Shown here piece after piece: positions 1 through 9,446 of a stretch of DNA of 64,000 bases (position 1 is its first letter; the number at the start of each line of letters is the position of its first letter). A program made the position numbers and the translations under genes. The stretch spans positions 1,266,001 to 1,330,000 of the forward strand of contig JAJOZX010000089.1 of the NCBI GenBank assembly GCA_023014485.1. Direction: 5' to 3'. This stretch comes from Bathynomus jamesi (taxonomy: Eukaryota > Arthropoda > Malacostraca > Isopoda > Cirolanidae). A model generated the notes under the pieces. The model saw only the letters and a program-made list of their open reading frames with translations. It did no database searches and had not been told where the DNA came from.

Positions 1-570
1 TTGAGGGAGGTTACCTTATGAAATAATAGTCTAGGTGCGGGCGGGAAACGTTAAATCACCAGTTGACGCGCATAACAGTCTACCGTATACCATCATTTGA
101 TGATCATAGCAGCGAAAGGGTTAAATCATAAATCTCATTTTGGTTTAAATTTAACAAAAGTGAAGGAATTAAAAAATTACGAGGTTTAAAAAATTCAGCT
201 GAATATTAACTCGCGAACAACGTATTTAAATTCATGGATGAAGAAACCCATAAGCTATTCGCTTCTCCGGATTATCGGCAATGAAGCCTTTCCAGCCAAT
301 CAATTACTTCTAGATGAAAAGCTGAAACGACCAAAGTCCGCGGGATTCTATTGATAATCTTAAATGTTACAGCCAGGAAGCTCATTTCTCCACGATGTCG
401 GGGTGACTGTACCCGAGGGTCAACTTTAGCGCGAGTAATGACGGGTTATGCGGCCAACTCAACCCAACCCAGGAGCCTCACCGCTCAGAGTCCGCCACCG
501 TAAACACGGAGCTACCAAACACCCAACTGATAACCTTACATTCACTAAATGAAGTTCCCCGCTAAATTAC

Positions 571-1047
571 CTGGAGGTGATTGAGATGCGCACTCATTCT
601 CTGCTTGAGGAGCCTATTCCTCTCCTCCAAGGTCCTCGCCTGAGTTTTCGCTTCTGTCAGTTGACGCTGGAGGCTCTCTAGTTTCTGTTCCTTGGCCGCC
701 ATCTCGAGGCACTTTCCGGAATACTTCTCCGACAACGTCAAGATCTCCCTTCTGACTTCTCTCATTTCCTCTTCGTGGAGGCGCGAATGGGCGGCTTCGC
801 CCTCACGCCCATCCTCCGCCCGCCTCAGAAATTCCTCCTTGAACTTGGCTACTTCCTTCTGCACCTCCGCCTCGTGGGCCTTCCGCATGGCATCCAGTGC
901 AGCCAAGGTCGCTCGCGTCTCCTCTGCCAGCGCCTCCTCTTTCTCTGCCTGTAGTTGTTCCATCTCTCGCCGATGCTTCGCTTCCATCTCAGCTACGAGA
1001 CGTCGGTGGGAGGCTTCCATCGCCGTCAGGCCCTTTTCGCACAACTC
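571..1047 (-). CDS. osp: osp exon x25: C-terminal coiled coil
   Basis: 159 codons, phase 0 at both ends. Acceptor TCCTTCCGGCAG lies before GAG TTG TGC; donor CAG|GTAATT follows HLQ. It starts ELCEKGLTAMEASHRR and is a long E/K/R/L-rich heptad coiled coil containing AEETRATLAALDAMRKAH and LSEKYSGKCLEM. These lines resemble the MPRIP C-terminal coiled coil that binds the myosin phosphatase subunit. Reading past the donor meets a stop two codons later, so it could instead be a terminal exon, but the clean donor makes a further exon off-window more likely. Confidence 0.85.
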
Positions 1048-1155
1048 CTGCCGGAAGGAGAAACGTACATTATATATAACTCACCGCCTCCTCGTGCCTC
1101 ATCCATGAAACCCTTTATTGTATGGAACTCGTCGCTTCCTTCTCGCAAAACTCAC

Positions 1156-1421
1156 CCTGAGGCGTTCGATTTCCAACTGGTATCTCTGCCTTATGTTCTC
1201 TTCGCAGACGTCCGACTGACTCCCAAGAGCCTCTTGGTACTGCTTCTTTAGGGCCGCTATCTGGGCCTCGTATCCCTCCTCCAAGAGGCACAGACCGCGC
1301 TTCAGTTCGGTCAGTTCGTCGTCAGAGTCCCTGGTGGGAGGGTCGTACTTACCTGGTCTCGAAGGCGGTCAATTTCCGCTGGTGTTGACTTTGCAGCGCC
1401 TCCATCGCTACTCTGTGTCGT
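1156..1421 (-). CDS. osp: osp exon x24: coiled-coil segment with an apparent 1-base gap
   Basis: Acceptor ending CCTTCAAG, donor AGG|GTGAGT. It begins TTQSSDGGAAKSTPAEIDRL in one frame and continues KYDPPTRDSDDELTELKR in another. The switch is at CAGGTAAG near 1353; one extra G would join the frames. The length of 266 nt becomes 267 (89 codons) with that base, giving phase 0 at both ends like its neighbours. The gap sequence also reads as a perfect donor (CAG|GTAAGT), so an alternative splice end at 1353 is possible, but no acceptor lies close enough for a normal intron. Confidence 0.7.
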
Positions 1422-1527
1422 CTTGAAGGTGCTGCGGCAGAAGGGAAGGTACTTCATTAGTTCGGGTCGGGGGATTGACTTAATTATGTACTTAAACTAG
1501 TAACTCCATTATTATAGTTTTTTTTAT

Positions 1528-4500
1528 AGAGGAAGGAGGTGCCGAAGGAGGTGCCGAAGGAGGTGCCAAAGACGAATGCCCGCAAATACGCCCCCCCCCC
1601 TATAGACGAAGAAAACCAAAATCAAGGTCCAAGGTTTTCCGAGATGCCTGGACACACTGCATTTGAAAAACCGGAGGTCAAACACGTGGGGAAATATGGA
1701 TTGAGGAAAATTAACGCGAGGGTCAATCGATATTTTCAATCTTTCATATTCTCAACCGGTCAACTCTGGAACAGAGAGCGCTCAACGGGAAAGGAATGAT
1801 AATGTATCGAAAATCTGGTACTGCGAACTCTCTCCTTAAAGGAGGAGGCATGCAGTTAGAAAGTTCAGAAGTGCAGTGTCCGTGATAATAGCGATGGTAA
1901 AGAGAGTGAGGAAACATTGCGGCGGAAAGAGAGAGATTGAAGACAGTTACCAATGGGGCGGGGAATTGAGGAGACGAAATACCTTTGATTCCACCCGGAC
2001 AGCCACCCCGCACGTGAGAAGCGTACTCCATACAGGAGGGACCGTGTCCCCTGTACAAAGACAGCAACTGAGTGGGGATGGAGAAACTGCCGAGCGGGCA
2101 CAGCACACCTAACCTCTTACGAGCTGTTTTAGAAAGAAGGTACGCGTGATCTTCCCAGGAAAGATCACGAGAAAAGGAAACACCAAGAATGTTAAGAGAA
2201 GAGGAAGGACTGAGTTGTGTGTTGTTGAAGGTAAGGGGATAGTCATGTGGAAGATTGTGATGGGTAGACAGATGAAGGAACCGAGTTTTTGAGGCATTGA
2301 AAGCCACAAGGTTTTCTCTGCCCCAGTCAGAGATAGTAGAAAGAACTGAGGTCAGGTGCCCTATAGTCGTACTACGCGAATCATGGAGTGACTGTTGAAG
2401 GGACGCTTTGGGAAGCGGGTGGAGAAGTGAAGAGTGGAATCATCCGCATTAGAGTGGGTGGGACAGGAGTTGCAACTTAACAGATTATTGATAAATAAAA
2501 GGAAAAGAGTGGGTGACAGAACAGAACCGCGAGGAACACCACTATTAATAGCTTTAGGAGAACAGTCGCCATCTACAACAGCAGCTACAGATCAGTCAGA
2601 AAAGAAACCAGAGATGAAGGCACAGATAGAAAAACAGAAGTAGGAGGAGGGCAGTTTCGAAATTAAAGATTTGTGTCAGACCCTATTAAAAGATTTTGAT
2701 ATGTTGGCGTAACAACAACAGTTTTCACCAAAATCCCGAAAGGAGGATGACCAAGAGTCTGAGAGATACGCAAGAAGATCGCCAGTAGAGCGTCTCTTGT
2801 GGAACCCATATTGACCATCTGAAATAAGATTGAGAGAAGAGAGGTGTTTAAAAATCTTCCTATTAAGGATAGGTTAAAGAAATTTTAGAACGGAAAGAAA
2901 TCACAGCAAATGGATGATAGTTGGAGGGTTGAGAGCGGTCACCCTTCTTTGGAAGAGGCTGAATGAAAGCGAACTTCCAGCAGATAGGGAAAGTACAACA
3001 TAAAAGACAAAGACGAGAGTTTGCCAACGCGGGGTGTCAGCGCAGAAGCACAGTTCTTGAGAACAACAGGAGGGACGCCACCAAGACAGTTCCTAGAGTT
3101 GAGCTCAGATAGGGTAGAAAAAACATCTTTCTTAGATTCTAATTTCAGACATAATGAAGTCAGAGGGAGGAGGAGATGGAGGAACAGCAGTGGAAGTAGT
3201 AAAGTTGTTGGAGAGGTTCTTGGTGAGATGTCAGAAAGAGCAAGAATAATTAGAATTGGATAGGTTTTCACATTTTTGTCGGATGAAAGAATTTTTGGCT
3301 AGTCGAAGAACAGATTTTGCAAGATTCCGAGCAGACATCCGGAAAATGAGTGAGAGGCGTTGGATGGCAACGGTATCTTCTGAAAGACTCTTCTCTGTTG
3401 TGGACAGCATTAGAACAAGGAAACTTAAACCATAGGTTTTTAGCATTAGTAATAGGAAAAGAATACTACGGAATGTACGCCTCCATGTCCGAGAGGCGTA
3501 CACGAAGCAGTAATTATTTCATGAGAAAACAGAGAAGTACTGCCTAAGGACCTCCCAATCAGCGGCACCAAAGTGCAAAAGGCGTCTCCTCTTGGGAAGA
3601 TCCAAAGCACAAACTGGAGATAGGACAGGAAACGGATATAACTTTGTGATTGGAGGAGACCAACGGAGGAAAAAGTTTGACAATAAGAAGGATGAGTGGT
3701 GAGAAATAAATCGAGAATGTTGGGCCTATCTCCAAGGCGATCGGGGATACGAGTAGGGTGCTGTACAATCTGCTCTGTGTCATTCAGGATGGAAGACTTG
3801 TAAAACGAAAAGAAAGCCAAAGGTGATGGTGAACATTCAAATCATTTAAAATGGAGACTTCAGCAAAGGGAGAGTAGGATAGAATGCATTCCACTTTGGA
3901 AGCGAGGTAGTAAAAGAATTTTGGACGGTCAGTAGAATTAGGAGAAAGGTAGACAGCGGAGATGTATTTAGTTTGAGATTGGCACGCAAGACGTAGCCAA
4001 AAAGTGCAGAATTCACAGAATTCAAGTTCAGGAATAAGAAAGCAAATTAGGTCGTTGCGTACACATACGCACCATCCATCTTTGGAATTAAATTGAATAT
4101 AGAGAAAGTAGGAGGGTATAGAAAAGGGGTTGGTCAGTCGTCTCAGGCACCCGAGTTTCAGTAAGGGAGGTGGGTGTTCAACAGACTGAAAATCTGAAGA
4201 AGGGCCACGAATGTTTCGGAAGTTTATGAAAAGTGAATCAGGTAGAGGCCCAGAACATCTCGAATGAGCAGTAGCAGAACCAGCACCACTGCCCAGGTCT
4301 GCGTTCCCGGTATCAACAGCGGGAGAGCCAGAAGTGGGGGCATTTATGGTCCCCTCCCCAGGACTCCAAGGCTCTCGAGTTCTATGCCTTTTTTTCTTAA
4401 TTTTGAAAAGATTGTGTAGTATGTAAGATACACGTATGGGTAGTGAAGAATAGTGAGAGAAGTGTGCGCGAGAGAGCATGCTGGACTGCTCACAGGGTAG

Positions 4501-4640
4501 ATGAGACACGAAAAAAGACCAGCTAAAGAGGACAGTGACAGGAGAACCGTAGTTTCAGCACTCCCCGTCTCTTGCCTAACGGCACCCCCACCAAAGAGTA
4601 TTTCGCTGGTCGATTGGTGTCTACAATCTCTCTCTCTACC
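1528..4640 (-). mobile_element. LINE family A, copy A1 (non-LTR retrotransposon, degenerate)
   Basis: Minus-strand LINE relic. From its 5' side (about 4640) come a region shared with copies A3 and A4, then an AP-endonuclease segment (YISAVYLSPNSTDRPKFF and [13 protein letters not shown], where the sister copy A3 has [13 protein letters not shown]), then reverse-transcriptase remnants, then a C-terminal block (YRYYHGHCTSELSNCMPPPL) about 60-85% like copies A2 and A3 by eye. Frames are broken many times. The 3' end carries GGAGGTGCC repeated three times at about 1529-1567, where the other copies have one unit. It lies in the intron between x23 and x24. Confidence 0.8.
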
Positions 4641-5068
4641 CATTATATACATATACACATATAACACCCACAATAATATTACGGAACACAATATTTACAC
4701 AAATACTCCACATTTCACAATTTACACACAAACCAATAAAAAGCAATTTACTGAACTAACGAGGACAAAATTCGGAATCAATTATTAATTAATCAATCAA
4801 TTGATATAATTATGATGTTCTAAAATTCACTACTTAATCATTTACGGACGAAAAGGTCATTTCCGTGCTCCATTAAAAGAAGGCGCATCAATCGAGAAGT
4901 ATACCCTAAAATGGCCTAAACTAAACGGTTTTTTTTTGTACTTTCAAGATCTTTCCTTTACGACACTCCTAACTCTCACATTTGGATGGGACCGATCTGT
5001 CCTGCTTTTAATTTTATCGTAATTTATATGTACACTTCTCAAAATTTGGACATGGGGTGGATTCTTAT
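4641..5068. other. Intronic, AT-rich, no gene seen
   Basis: No exon, no recognisable repeat domain. AT-rich with a short A/C-rich stretch (ACACATATAACACC) after the LINE 5' end. Confidence 0.5.
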
Positions 5069-5885
5069 TAGTGATGTACCGATTCCAAAAGTCAGTCGAT
5101 GCCGATTCCATGAAAAACTGCCGATACCGATGCCGATTCTTTGTCCATATTTTAAAAAATCAATTCCCTTCATAAATTTTACTGTATCATAATCTAATGT
5201 GAAACTTTCAATTTACATATTTTTACATTTTAAATTTGTTTTAATGCTTTTCCCTAGCTCGCTCCACAACATACGGTACCAGAATTTGTTACTCGTATAT
5301 TAAATGATAAAATAATTTTATTTTAGTTTCATAAATTGAATACCAATATTTAAATTGGGTTTCCTTATGTTGAAGGTATTTTCTTCCTTCAACAATGTAA
5401 ACAACAAAAAATTTTAATTAAAATTTCAAGCCCCTGGTGACCTATTTGAATGAAGAAAATGGATGTACAATTTGAGTTCATAAAATTAATTATTAAAATA
5501 CTTAAAATAAAGTCAGCGTAATAAGATGGTTTAAAATATAAATTACCATGTACAACTTAATATAGAATTATTATTATTATTAATAAAGAGTAGGAGGTTA
5601 CAATAGTTATTATTATTTAAGGCTTAGCGAGTTAGACAAAATGTAAATTTATAGGGTAACTTATTGAGCTTTGCCATTTTCGTGAATGTAAAATACACTT
5701 TGAAATGAATATAAATTATCAAACAGTGTTTTCTGTATGTTTAATTTTCTGTAATTACAGATTTTATTTTGTAATGGAAATGTCTAAATTTCAAAGAATC
5801 GGTAAGAGAATCGGCTAAATTTGGCCGATGCCCCGAAAATGGCCGATTCTTTCGACACCAATGCAAATTAATCGGTACACCACTA
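5069..5885. mobile_element. Non-autonomous hAT-type element (MITE), 817 bp
   Basis: Terminal inverted repeats TAGTGATGTACCGATT (left) and the complement of TAGTGGTGTACCGATT (right). Flanked by 8-bp duplications ATTCTTAT / GTTCTTAT (7 of 8 match). Subterminal parts carry repeated CCGAT / ATCGG motifs. The interior is AT-rich with no transposase. An 8-bp target duplication plus a TAGTGATG-type end is typical of hAT elements. Confidence 0.8.
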
Positions 5886-6020
5886 GTTCTTATGCATCCC
5901 ATTTAACACAAAGTTGCCATAAAAAAATCCCTTCTGAACAAAATTCAAGCAGTAAACGATTGGGTAAAAGAGTAAACAATACTGGAAGTGTTCAAACTAT
6001 TTTTTACTTACTCTTGTAAA

Positions 6021-6052
<32 letters not shown>

Positions 6053-6053
6053 C
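5886..6053. other. Short intronic spacer with (ATT)n at 6019-6050
   Basis: Unique-looking sequence then an ATT microsatellite directly downstream (in gene sense) of the donor of exon x23. No gene. Confidence 0.6.
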
Positions 6054-7717
6054 TTTTAAAGTGTGTAAATACTCGACACACTTCTTACACTCTGCTTCTT
6101 GCCTCTTCATCCTTTTAACATCGACCGATCTCTTTAGTCGATTTAAATCTTGACGAAGTTCTTCGCACTGTCGACACGTGTCCACCATTCCGGTGATGTC
6201 GGACACCCTTCGAGATTTGCGGGTCGTCTCCACCCTCCTCCTCGTAGATTTCGGGGAAGGGGGGATTTTCGAAAGAGAAAGAGCATCTGTGTCGATATCT
6301 CTGTCGGAGGCGGAGGAATTAATGGACCTCTGGGAGTCCGTTTGGTCCCTGACGAAGACGTTGACGAGGTTCGAGGCCTCGGACGCGCTTTGGGCGCTAA
6401 TTTTATTGTAGATGAACGACAACTCCGCTTGACTCATTGCGGAGGAAACCAGACTCTCCGTAGACGGGTCTCCGCCCCCACCCAAAAACATGAGGAGGTG
6501 CGACTCGCTCGCTACCACGTCTCCGGCGGCGTCCAGGGGCTCCACCTTCTCCTCGACAATCGCCAAGGTCTCCGTAGCCGACGCGGCTTCGTCACCCGTC
6601 GCCACCGCCAGTTGTCCGTCGATGAGCGCCTTCTGCGCGATAACGGCGGCGAACTCGCCAAGGACCGCCTCCATATCGGCGCTGACAGAAGCAATGACGC
6701 CGGTGTTCCCGGCGCGGTACAAAGACAACACCTCCTCGTACTTGTTGCTGAGAGTAAACACAGACTCTTCCATCTCCTGACGAAGGGACTCCTCCGCCCC
6801 CGTCTGTAAGCGGTCCAAGGCCGCGGCGGTCATCTGAGACGCGATACAGAGTTCCTTCTCCGTTGGACTCAATAAGTGCGCCAAACGAAGCACCGATTGC
6901 GACGCCTCGAGGTTGACCACCTCCCGCGTCAGGATATCCTGCGCCATGGCCCACGCTTCCCGGAGCCTCAACTCCTCCAAGAGGACGGAGTCATCGTGCG
7001 GTGGCTGCGTCCCCATCACCGTCTCCCTCGCCATCACGACGGCGATCTCGTGCAGTTTCTCTTCCTTGTATCGAGTCATCAGTTCACCAAAGAGCGCTCC
7101 CTCTCCAGCACCTTCTTCAGGAGGTCCTCGCAAGTCTCGTTCAGAACCGAAGTCGCGCGACCCTTTTGGCTTCCCTGGGGACTCATCGTTTCAAGGACAT
7201 CACCCTCCACCACCAACTTCTCCGCCAAGAGGCTCGTGTAAAACTCTAAGGGCGTCATGGGCTCCATGTCGAAGTCCGCGTTAGAGAGCTTCTTCTCCAG
7301 GAAGGAGAGTTTCCGATGGGCTTCAATGAGCTCCTGAAGGCGTAGCGAAGCCTCGAACGACTTTGGGTTCTGATTCGCCTGCAGTGCCTGCGCCAACTGC
7401 GACAAGAGTATCGTCTCGAAGGCGAGTCTTTCGGCAAAGCTCTTGAGCTGGGCATCCCTCGTCCACTTCCCAGCCGCCCTCAGCTGGTGTCTCCTCCGCC
7501 CTAGCTGAGCCATCTTGTCCTTCAGGAGGTCCTGGAGTCTCAGGGCGAGAGGTCGAATCTTCTCGATGGCGCCGTGGTCGCACTGAGAGTGACGACGATG
7601 ATGATGTTGGGCCACGCGCGACGCCGCCGTCAGAAGCTCCTTAAGGCGAGGGAGGGTATCCGTCCCGCAGGAACACCGGCATTCCATGGTCTTCGCGCAA
7701 GTCTGACACTCGTTCAA
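6054..7717 (-). CDS. osp: osp exon x23: giant GC-rich exon, apparent 1-base gap
   Basis: Acceptor CCCCTTTCAG before TTG AAC GAG; donor TTAAAA|GTAAGT. It starts with a cysteine-rich stretch (NECQTCAKTMECRCSCG), then alpha-helical L/A/E/R-rich sequence (RPLALRLQDLLKDKMAQL, FETILLSQLAQALQANQN), then in the next frame LMTRYKEEKLHEIAVVMA and further helices, a Ser-rich part (SQRSINSSASDRDIDTD), a basic TRRRVETTRKSRRVSD stretch, and a C-terminal TCRQCEELRQDLNRLKR helix ending KKCVEYLHTLK. The frame changes near 7086 (GTGAACTGATG); one added base gives 1,665 nt = 555 codons, phase 0 at both ends. GC content is far above the introns. Long plus-strand ORFs here are shadows. Confidence 0.85.
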
Positions 7718-8228
7718 CTGAAAGGGGAAACAGTGCCCCCGCATGAAACACATTCGTATTGTGACATCATTCACAAACAACGGCAGACGTATAACATATG
7801 GGTCCACTCACCTTATTAATCCAATTTTACTTTATATACATACATTATATATATACGAGTCGTGTATTGGTTTTCTTAATAAAAAAATATAATAATGTTT
7901 AATAAGAAATTTAATAAGGTTTTTACAGTATAATAAACTTATTAAAATTGTACGAAATTAACATATGTAAAATGTAATTTGAAATATAAATCACGAATAA
8001 GAAGATAAATGGAGGCGTGTTTTGTCCAATTAAGATAAAATTGTGATTTAAAATTAACTAATTCTCTCCACGATCAAAGCAGTAAATTACGAATCCGCAT
8101 TCGCTTTCCCAAGTCATTTTCGTTGCTTCAACAAATAAAAACCAGAAAATAGTAATAATTGTTTGTAATTTCTCTCCTCATATATATATACACAAACTCA
8201 GAATGGTCCCCTGAGAAACTTGTATGTT
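7718..8228. other. Intronic AT-rich stretch, no gene seen
   Basis: AT-rich sequence with a short TA tract (about 7845-7856). Nothing recognised. Confidence 0.5.
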
Positions 8229-8456
8229 AAACACAGACCGTGCATGGAACAAGGAACTCTTCTGGGAAAATTAAATCCACTATAGTCCGAATAAGTAATG
8301 GTAAATGACAAATACCATAGTTTTTCTTTTTCATGATGCTAGCCCGACGTGGGCAACGGGTCTCTCGCAAAGAGATCCCATAAATATAGCTTATTCGGAC
8401 TATAGTGGATTTAATTTTCCAAGAAGAGTTCCTTGTTCCATGCACGGTCTGTGTTT
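8229..8456. repeat. Foldback (hairpin) element, 67-bp arms
   Basis: Arms 8229-8295 and 8390-8456 are near-perfect inverted copies (AACACAGACCGTGCATGG opposite CCATGCACGGTCTGTGTT, with about two mismatches). The 94-nt loop holds a smaller hairpin around GGGTCTCTCGCAAAGAGATC. No coding. Followed by (TA)n and a T-run. Likely a foldback MITE; family unknown. Confidence 0.8.
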
Positions 8457-8584
8457 ATCATATATATATATATATATTTTTTTTTAACTGCAAACACGCA
8501 GTATAATTAACGTAAAAACGACGCTTTTATAGGAGAATATTCCGCGCAAGATGAGGAGGGAGAACGAAACAAATGAAAAAATGA

Positions 8585-8658
8585 GGTAACCACTTGGGAA
8601 TCGAACCCGGGATCTTCCGATTGCCGGTCAGATATGATAACCATTACACCATGAGGCC
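8585..8658 (-). pseudogene. tRNA-like sequence, left arm of palindrome
   Basis: Minus-strand tRNA-like unit with A and B boxes and an anticodon arm TCTGA-CCGGCAA-TCGGA, which would give anticodon GGC with C instead of the usual U33. The T stem is damaged (ATTCCCAAG against CCGGG). 5' GGGCCTC does not pair with 3' GGTTACC, so it should not fold into a working tRNA. An A-run at 8576-8580 (T-run on the minus strand) could end pol III transcription. Confidence 0.5.
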
Positions 8659-8727
8659 CATGGTGTAATGGTTATCATATCTGACCGGCAATCGGAAGAT
8701 CCCGGGTTCGATTCCCGGGTGGTTACC
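8659..8727 (+). pseudogene. tRNA-like sequence, right arm of palindrome
   Basis: Same unit on the plus strand with an intact T arm (CCGGG-TTCGATT-CCCGG) and T6 just downstream (8731-8736). The acceptor 5' strand is replaced by the palindrome centre, so this is a SINE head or pseudogene rather than a tRNA gene. Confidence 0.5.
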
Positions 8728-9048
8728 TCATTTTTTCATTCTCCCTCCTCATCTTGCGCGGAATATTCTCCTATACAAGCATCGTTCTTTACGTTAATAT
8801 ATTATATATATTATATATATATATATAATATATATATATATAATTATATATATATTTTAAATAGGCAAAATTTTGAAGCCTCGGCCATTTCCGTGGGTCG
8901 ACCAAAAATATGCCGAAATTTTTTTTTAAACTAATTGCCAAACTCGTAAGAACGAGGCGCCAAACATTTTTTCAGGTGACCATATTAATTTAATGTTTAT
9001 ATAATAGTAATACTGTACTGCGAAACTAGTGATTTCATGAAATCAGTA

Positions 9049-9186
9049 AAATCGTGTAACACGAATTCCCGAGTAAAATCGTGGAACACGAATTCCCGAG
9101 TAAAATCGTGGAACACGAATTCCCGAGTAAAATCGTGGAACACGAATTCCCGAGTAAAATCGTGGAACACGAATTCCCGAGTAAGA
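9049..9186. repeat. 27-bp minisatellite, five units
   Basis: Unit GTAAAATCGTGGAACACGAA + TTCCCGA repeated five times with almost no change (first unit has GTGTAAC). It is flanked by degenerate related text (AAACTAGTGATTTCATGAAA). The 27-nt period keeps an artefactual ORF open. Confidence 0.9.
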
Positions 9187-9284
9187 TTGTAAAACTAATA
9201 GTTCATGAAATCCCCAGTTAGCACGTAAAACTAGTGATTTCATGAAACTTCTACTAAGATTGTGAAACCAGTGATTTCGTGTAA

Positions 9285-9360
9285 TTACGGTTTCATTCAG
9301 GGACTTCAGGAAGTTAGGTTAAATTATTAAGTATTTCAGTAACTTCCTGAAGTCCTTGAG
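9285..9360. repeat. Small inverted repeat
   Basis: TTTCATTCAGGGACTTCAGG and its near complement (CCTGAAGTCCTTGAGTGAAA) are separated by about 30 nt, a stem of about 28 bp. Family unknown. Confidence 0.7.
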
Positions 9361-9446
9361 TGAAACTAATGAAACTAAGGATGTGAAATTTGTAGTTTCT
9401 AGTAACAAAAGTATGAATTATTTGGTTCGCGGTTGACTTTTTTATG

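Larger units (their letters stand above)
8505..8798. repeat. Long near-perfect palindrome with a tRNA-like sequence in each arm
   Basis: Arms 8505-8653 and 8659-8798 are inverted copies around a 5-nt loop (AGGCC). Each arm carries, from the centre outward, a pol III A box TGGTGTAATGG, a B box GGTTCGATTCC, a T-run, and then about 55 bp of shared flank (GAATATTCTCCTAT side). Both ends run into TA-rich sequence. It reads as two head-to-head copies of one SINE-like unit, or a foldback made from it. Confidence 0.85.

Noticed and set aside
692..1108. 138-codon plus-strand ORF, Ser-rich
   Set aside because: Antisense shadow of coiled-coil exon x25.
6150..6809. 219-codon plus-strand ORF
   Set aside because: Antisense shadow of exon x23, whose minus-strand frame has splice sites, matching phases and family-like helices.
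8585..8727. Functional tRNA genes
   Set aside because: Acceptor strands do not pair, U33 is missing, and one T stem is broken; treated as SINE head or pseudogene.
9043..9243. 66-codon repetitive ORF (RVPRFYSGI units)
   Set aside because: A 27-bp minisatellite stays open because 27 is a multiple of 3.
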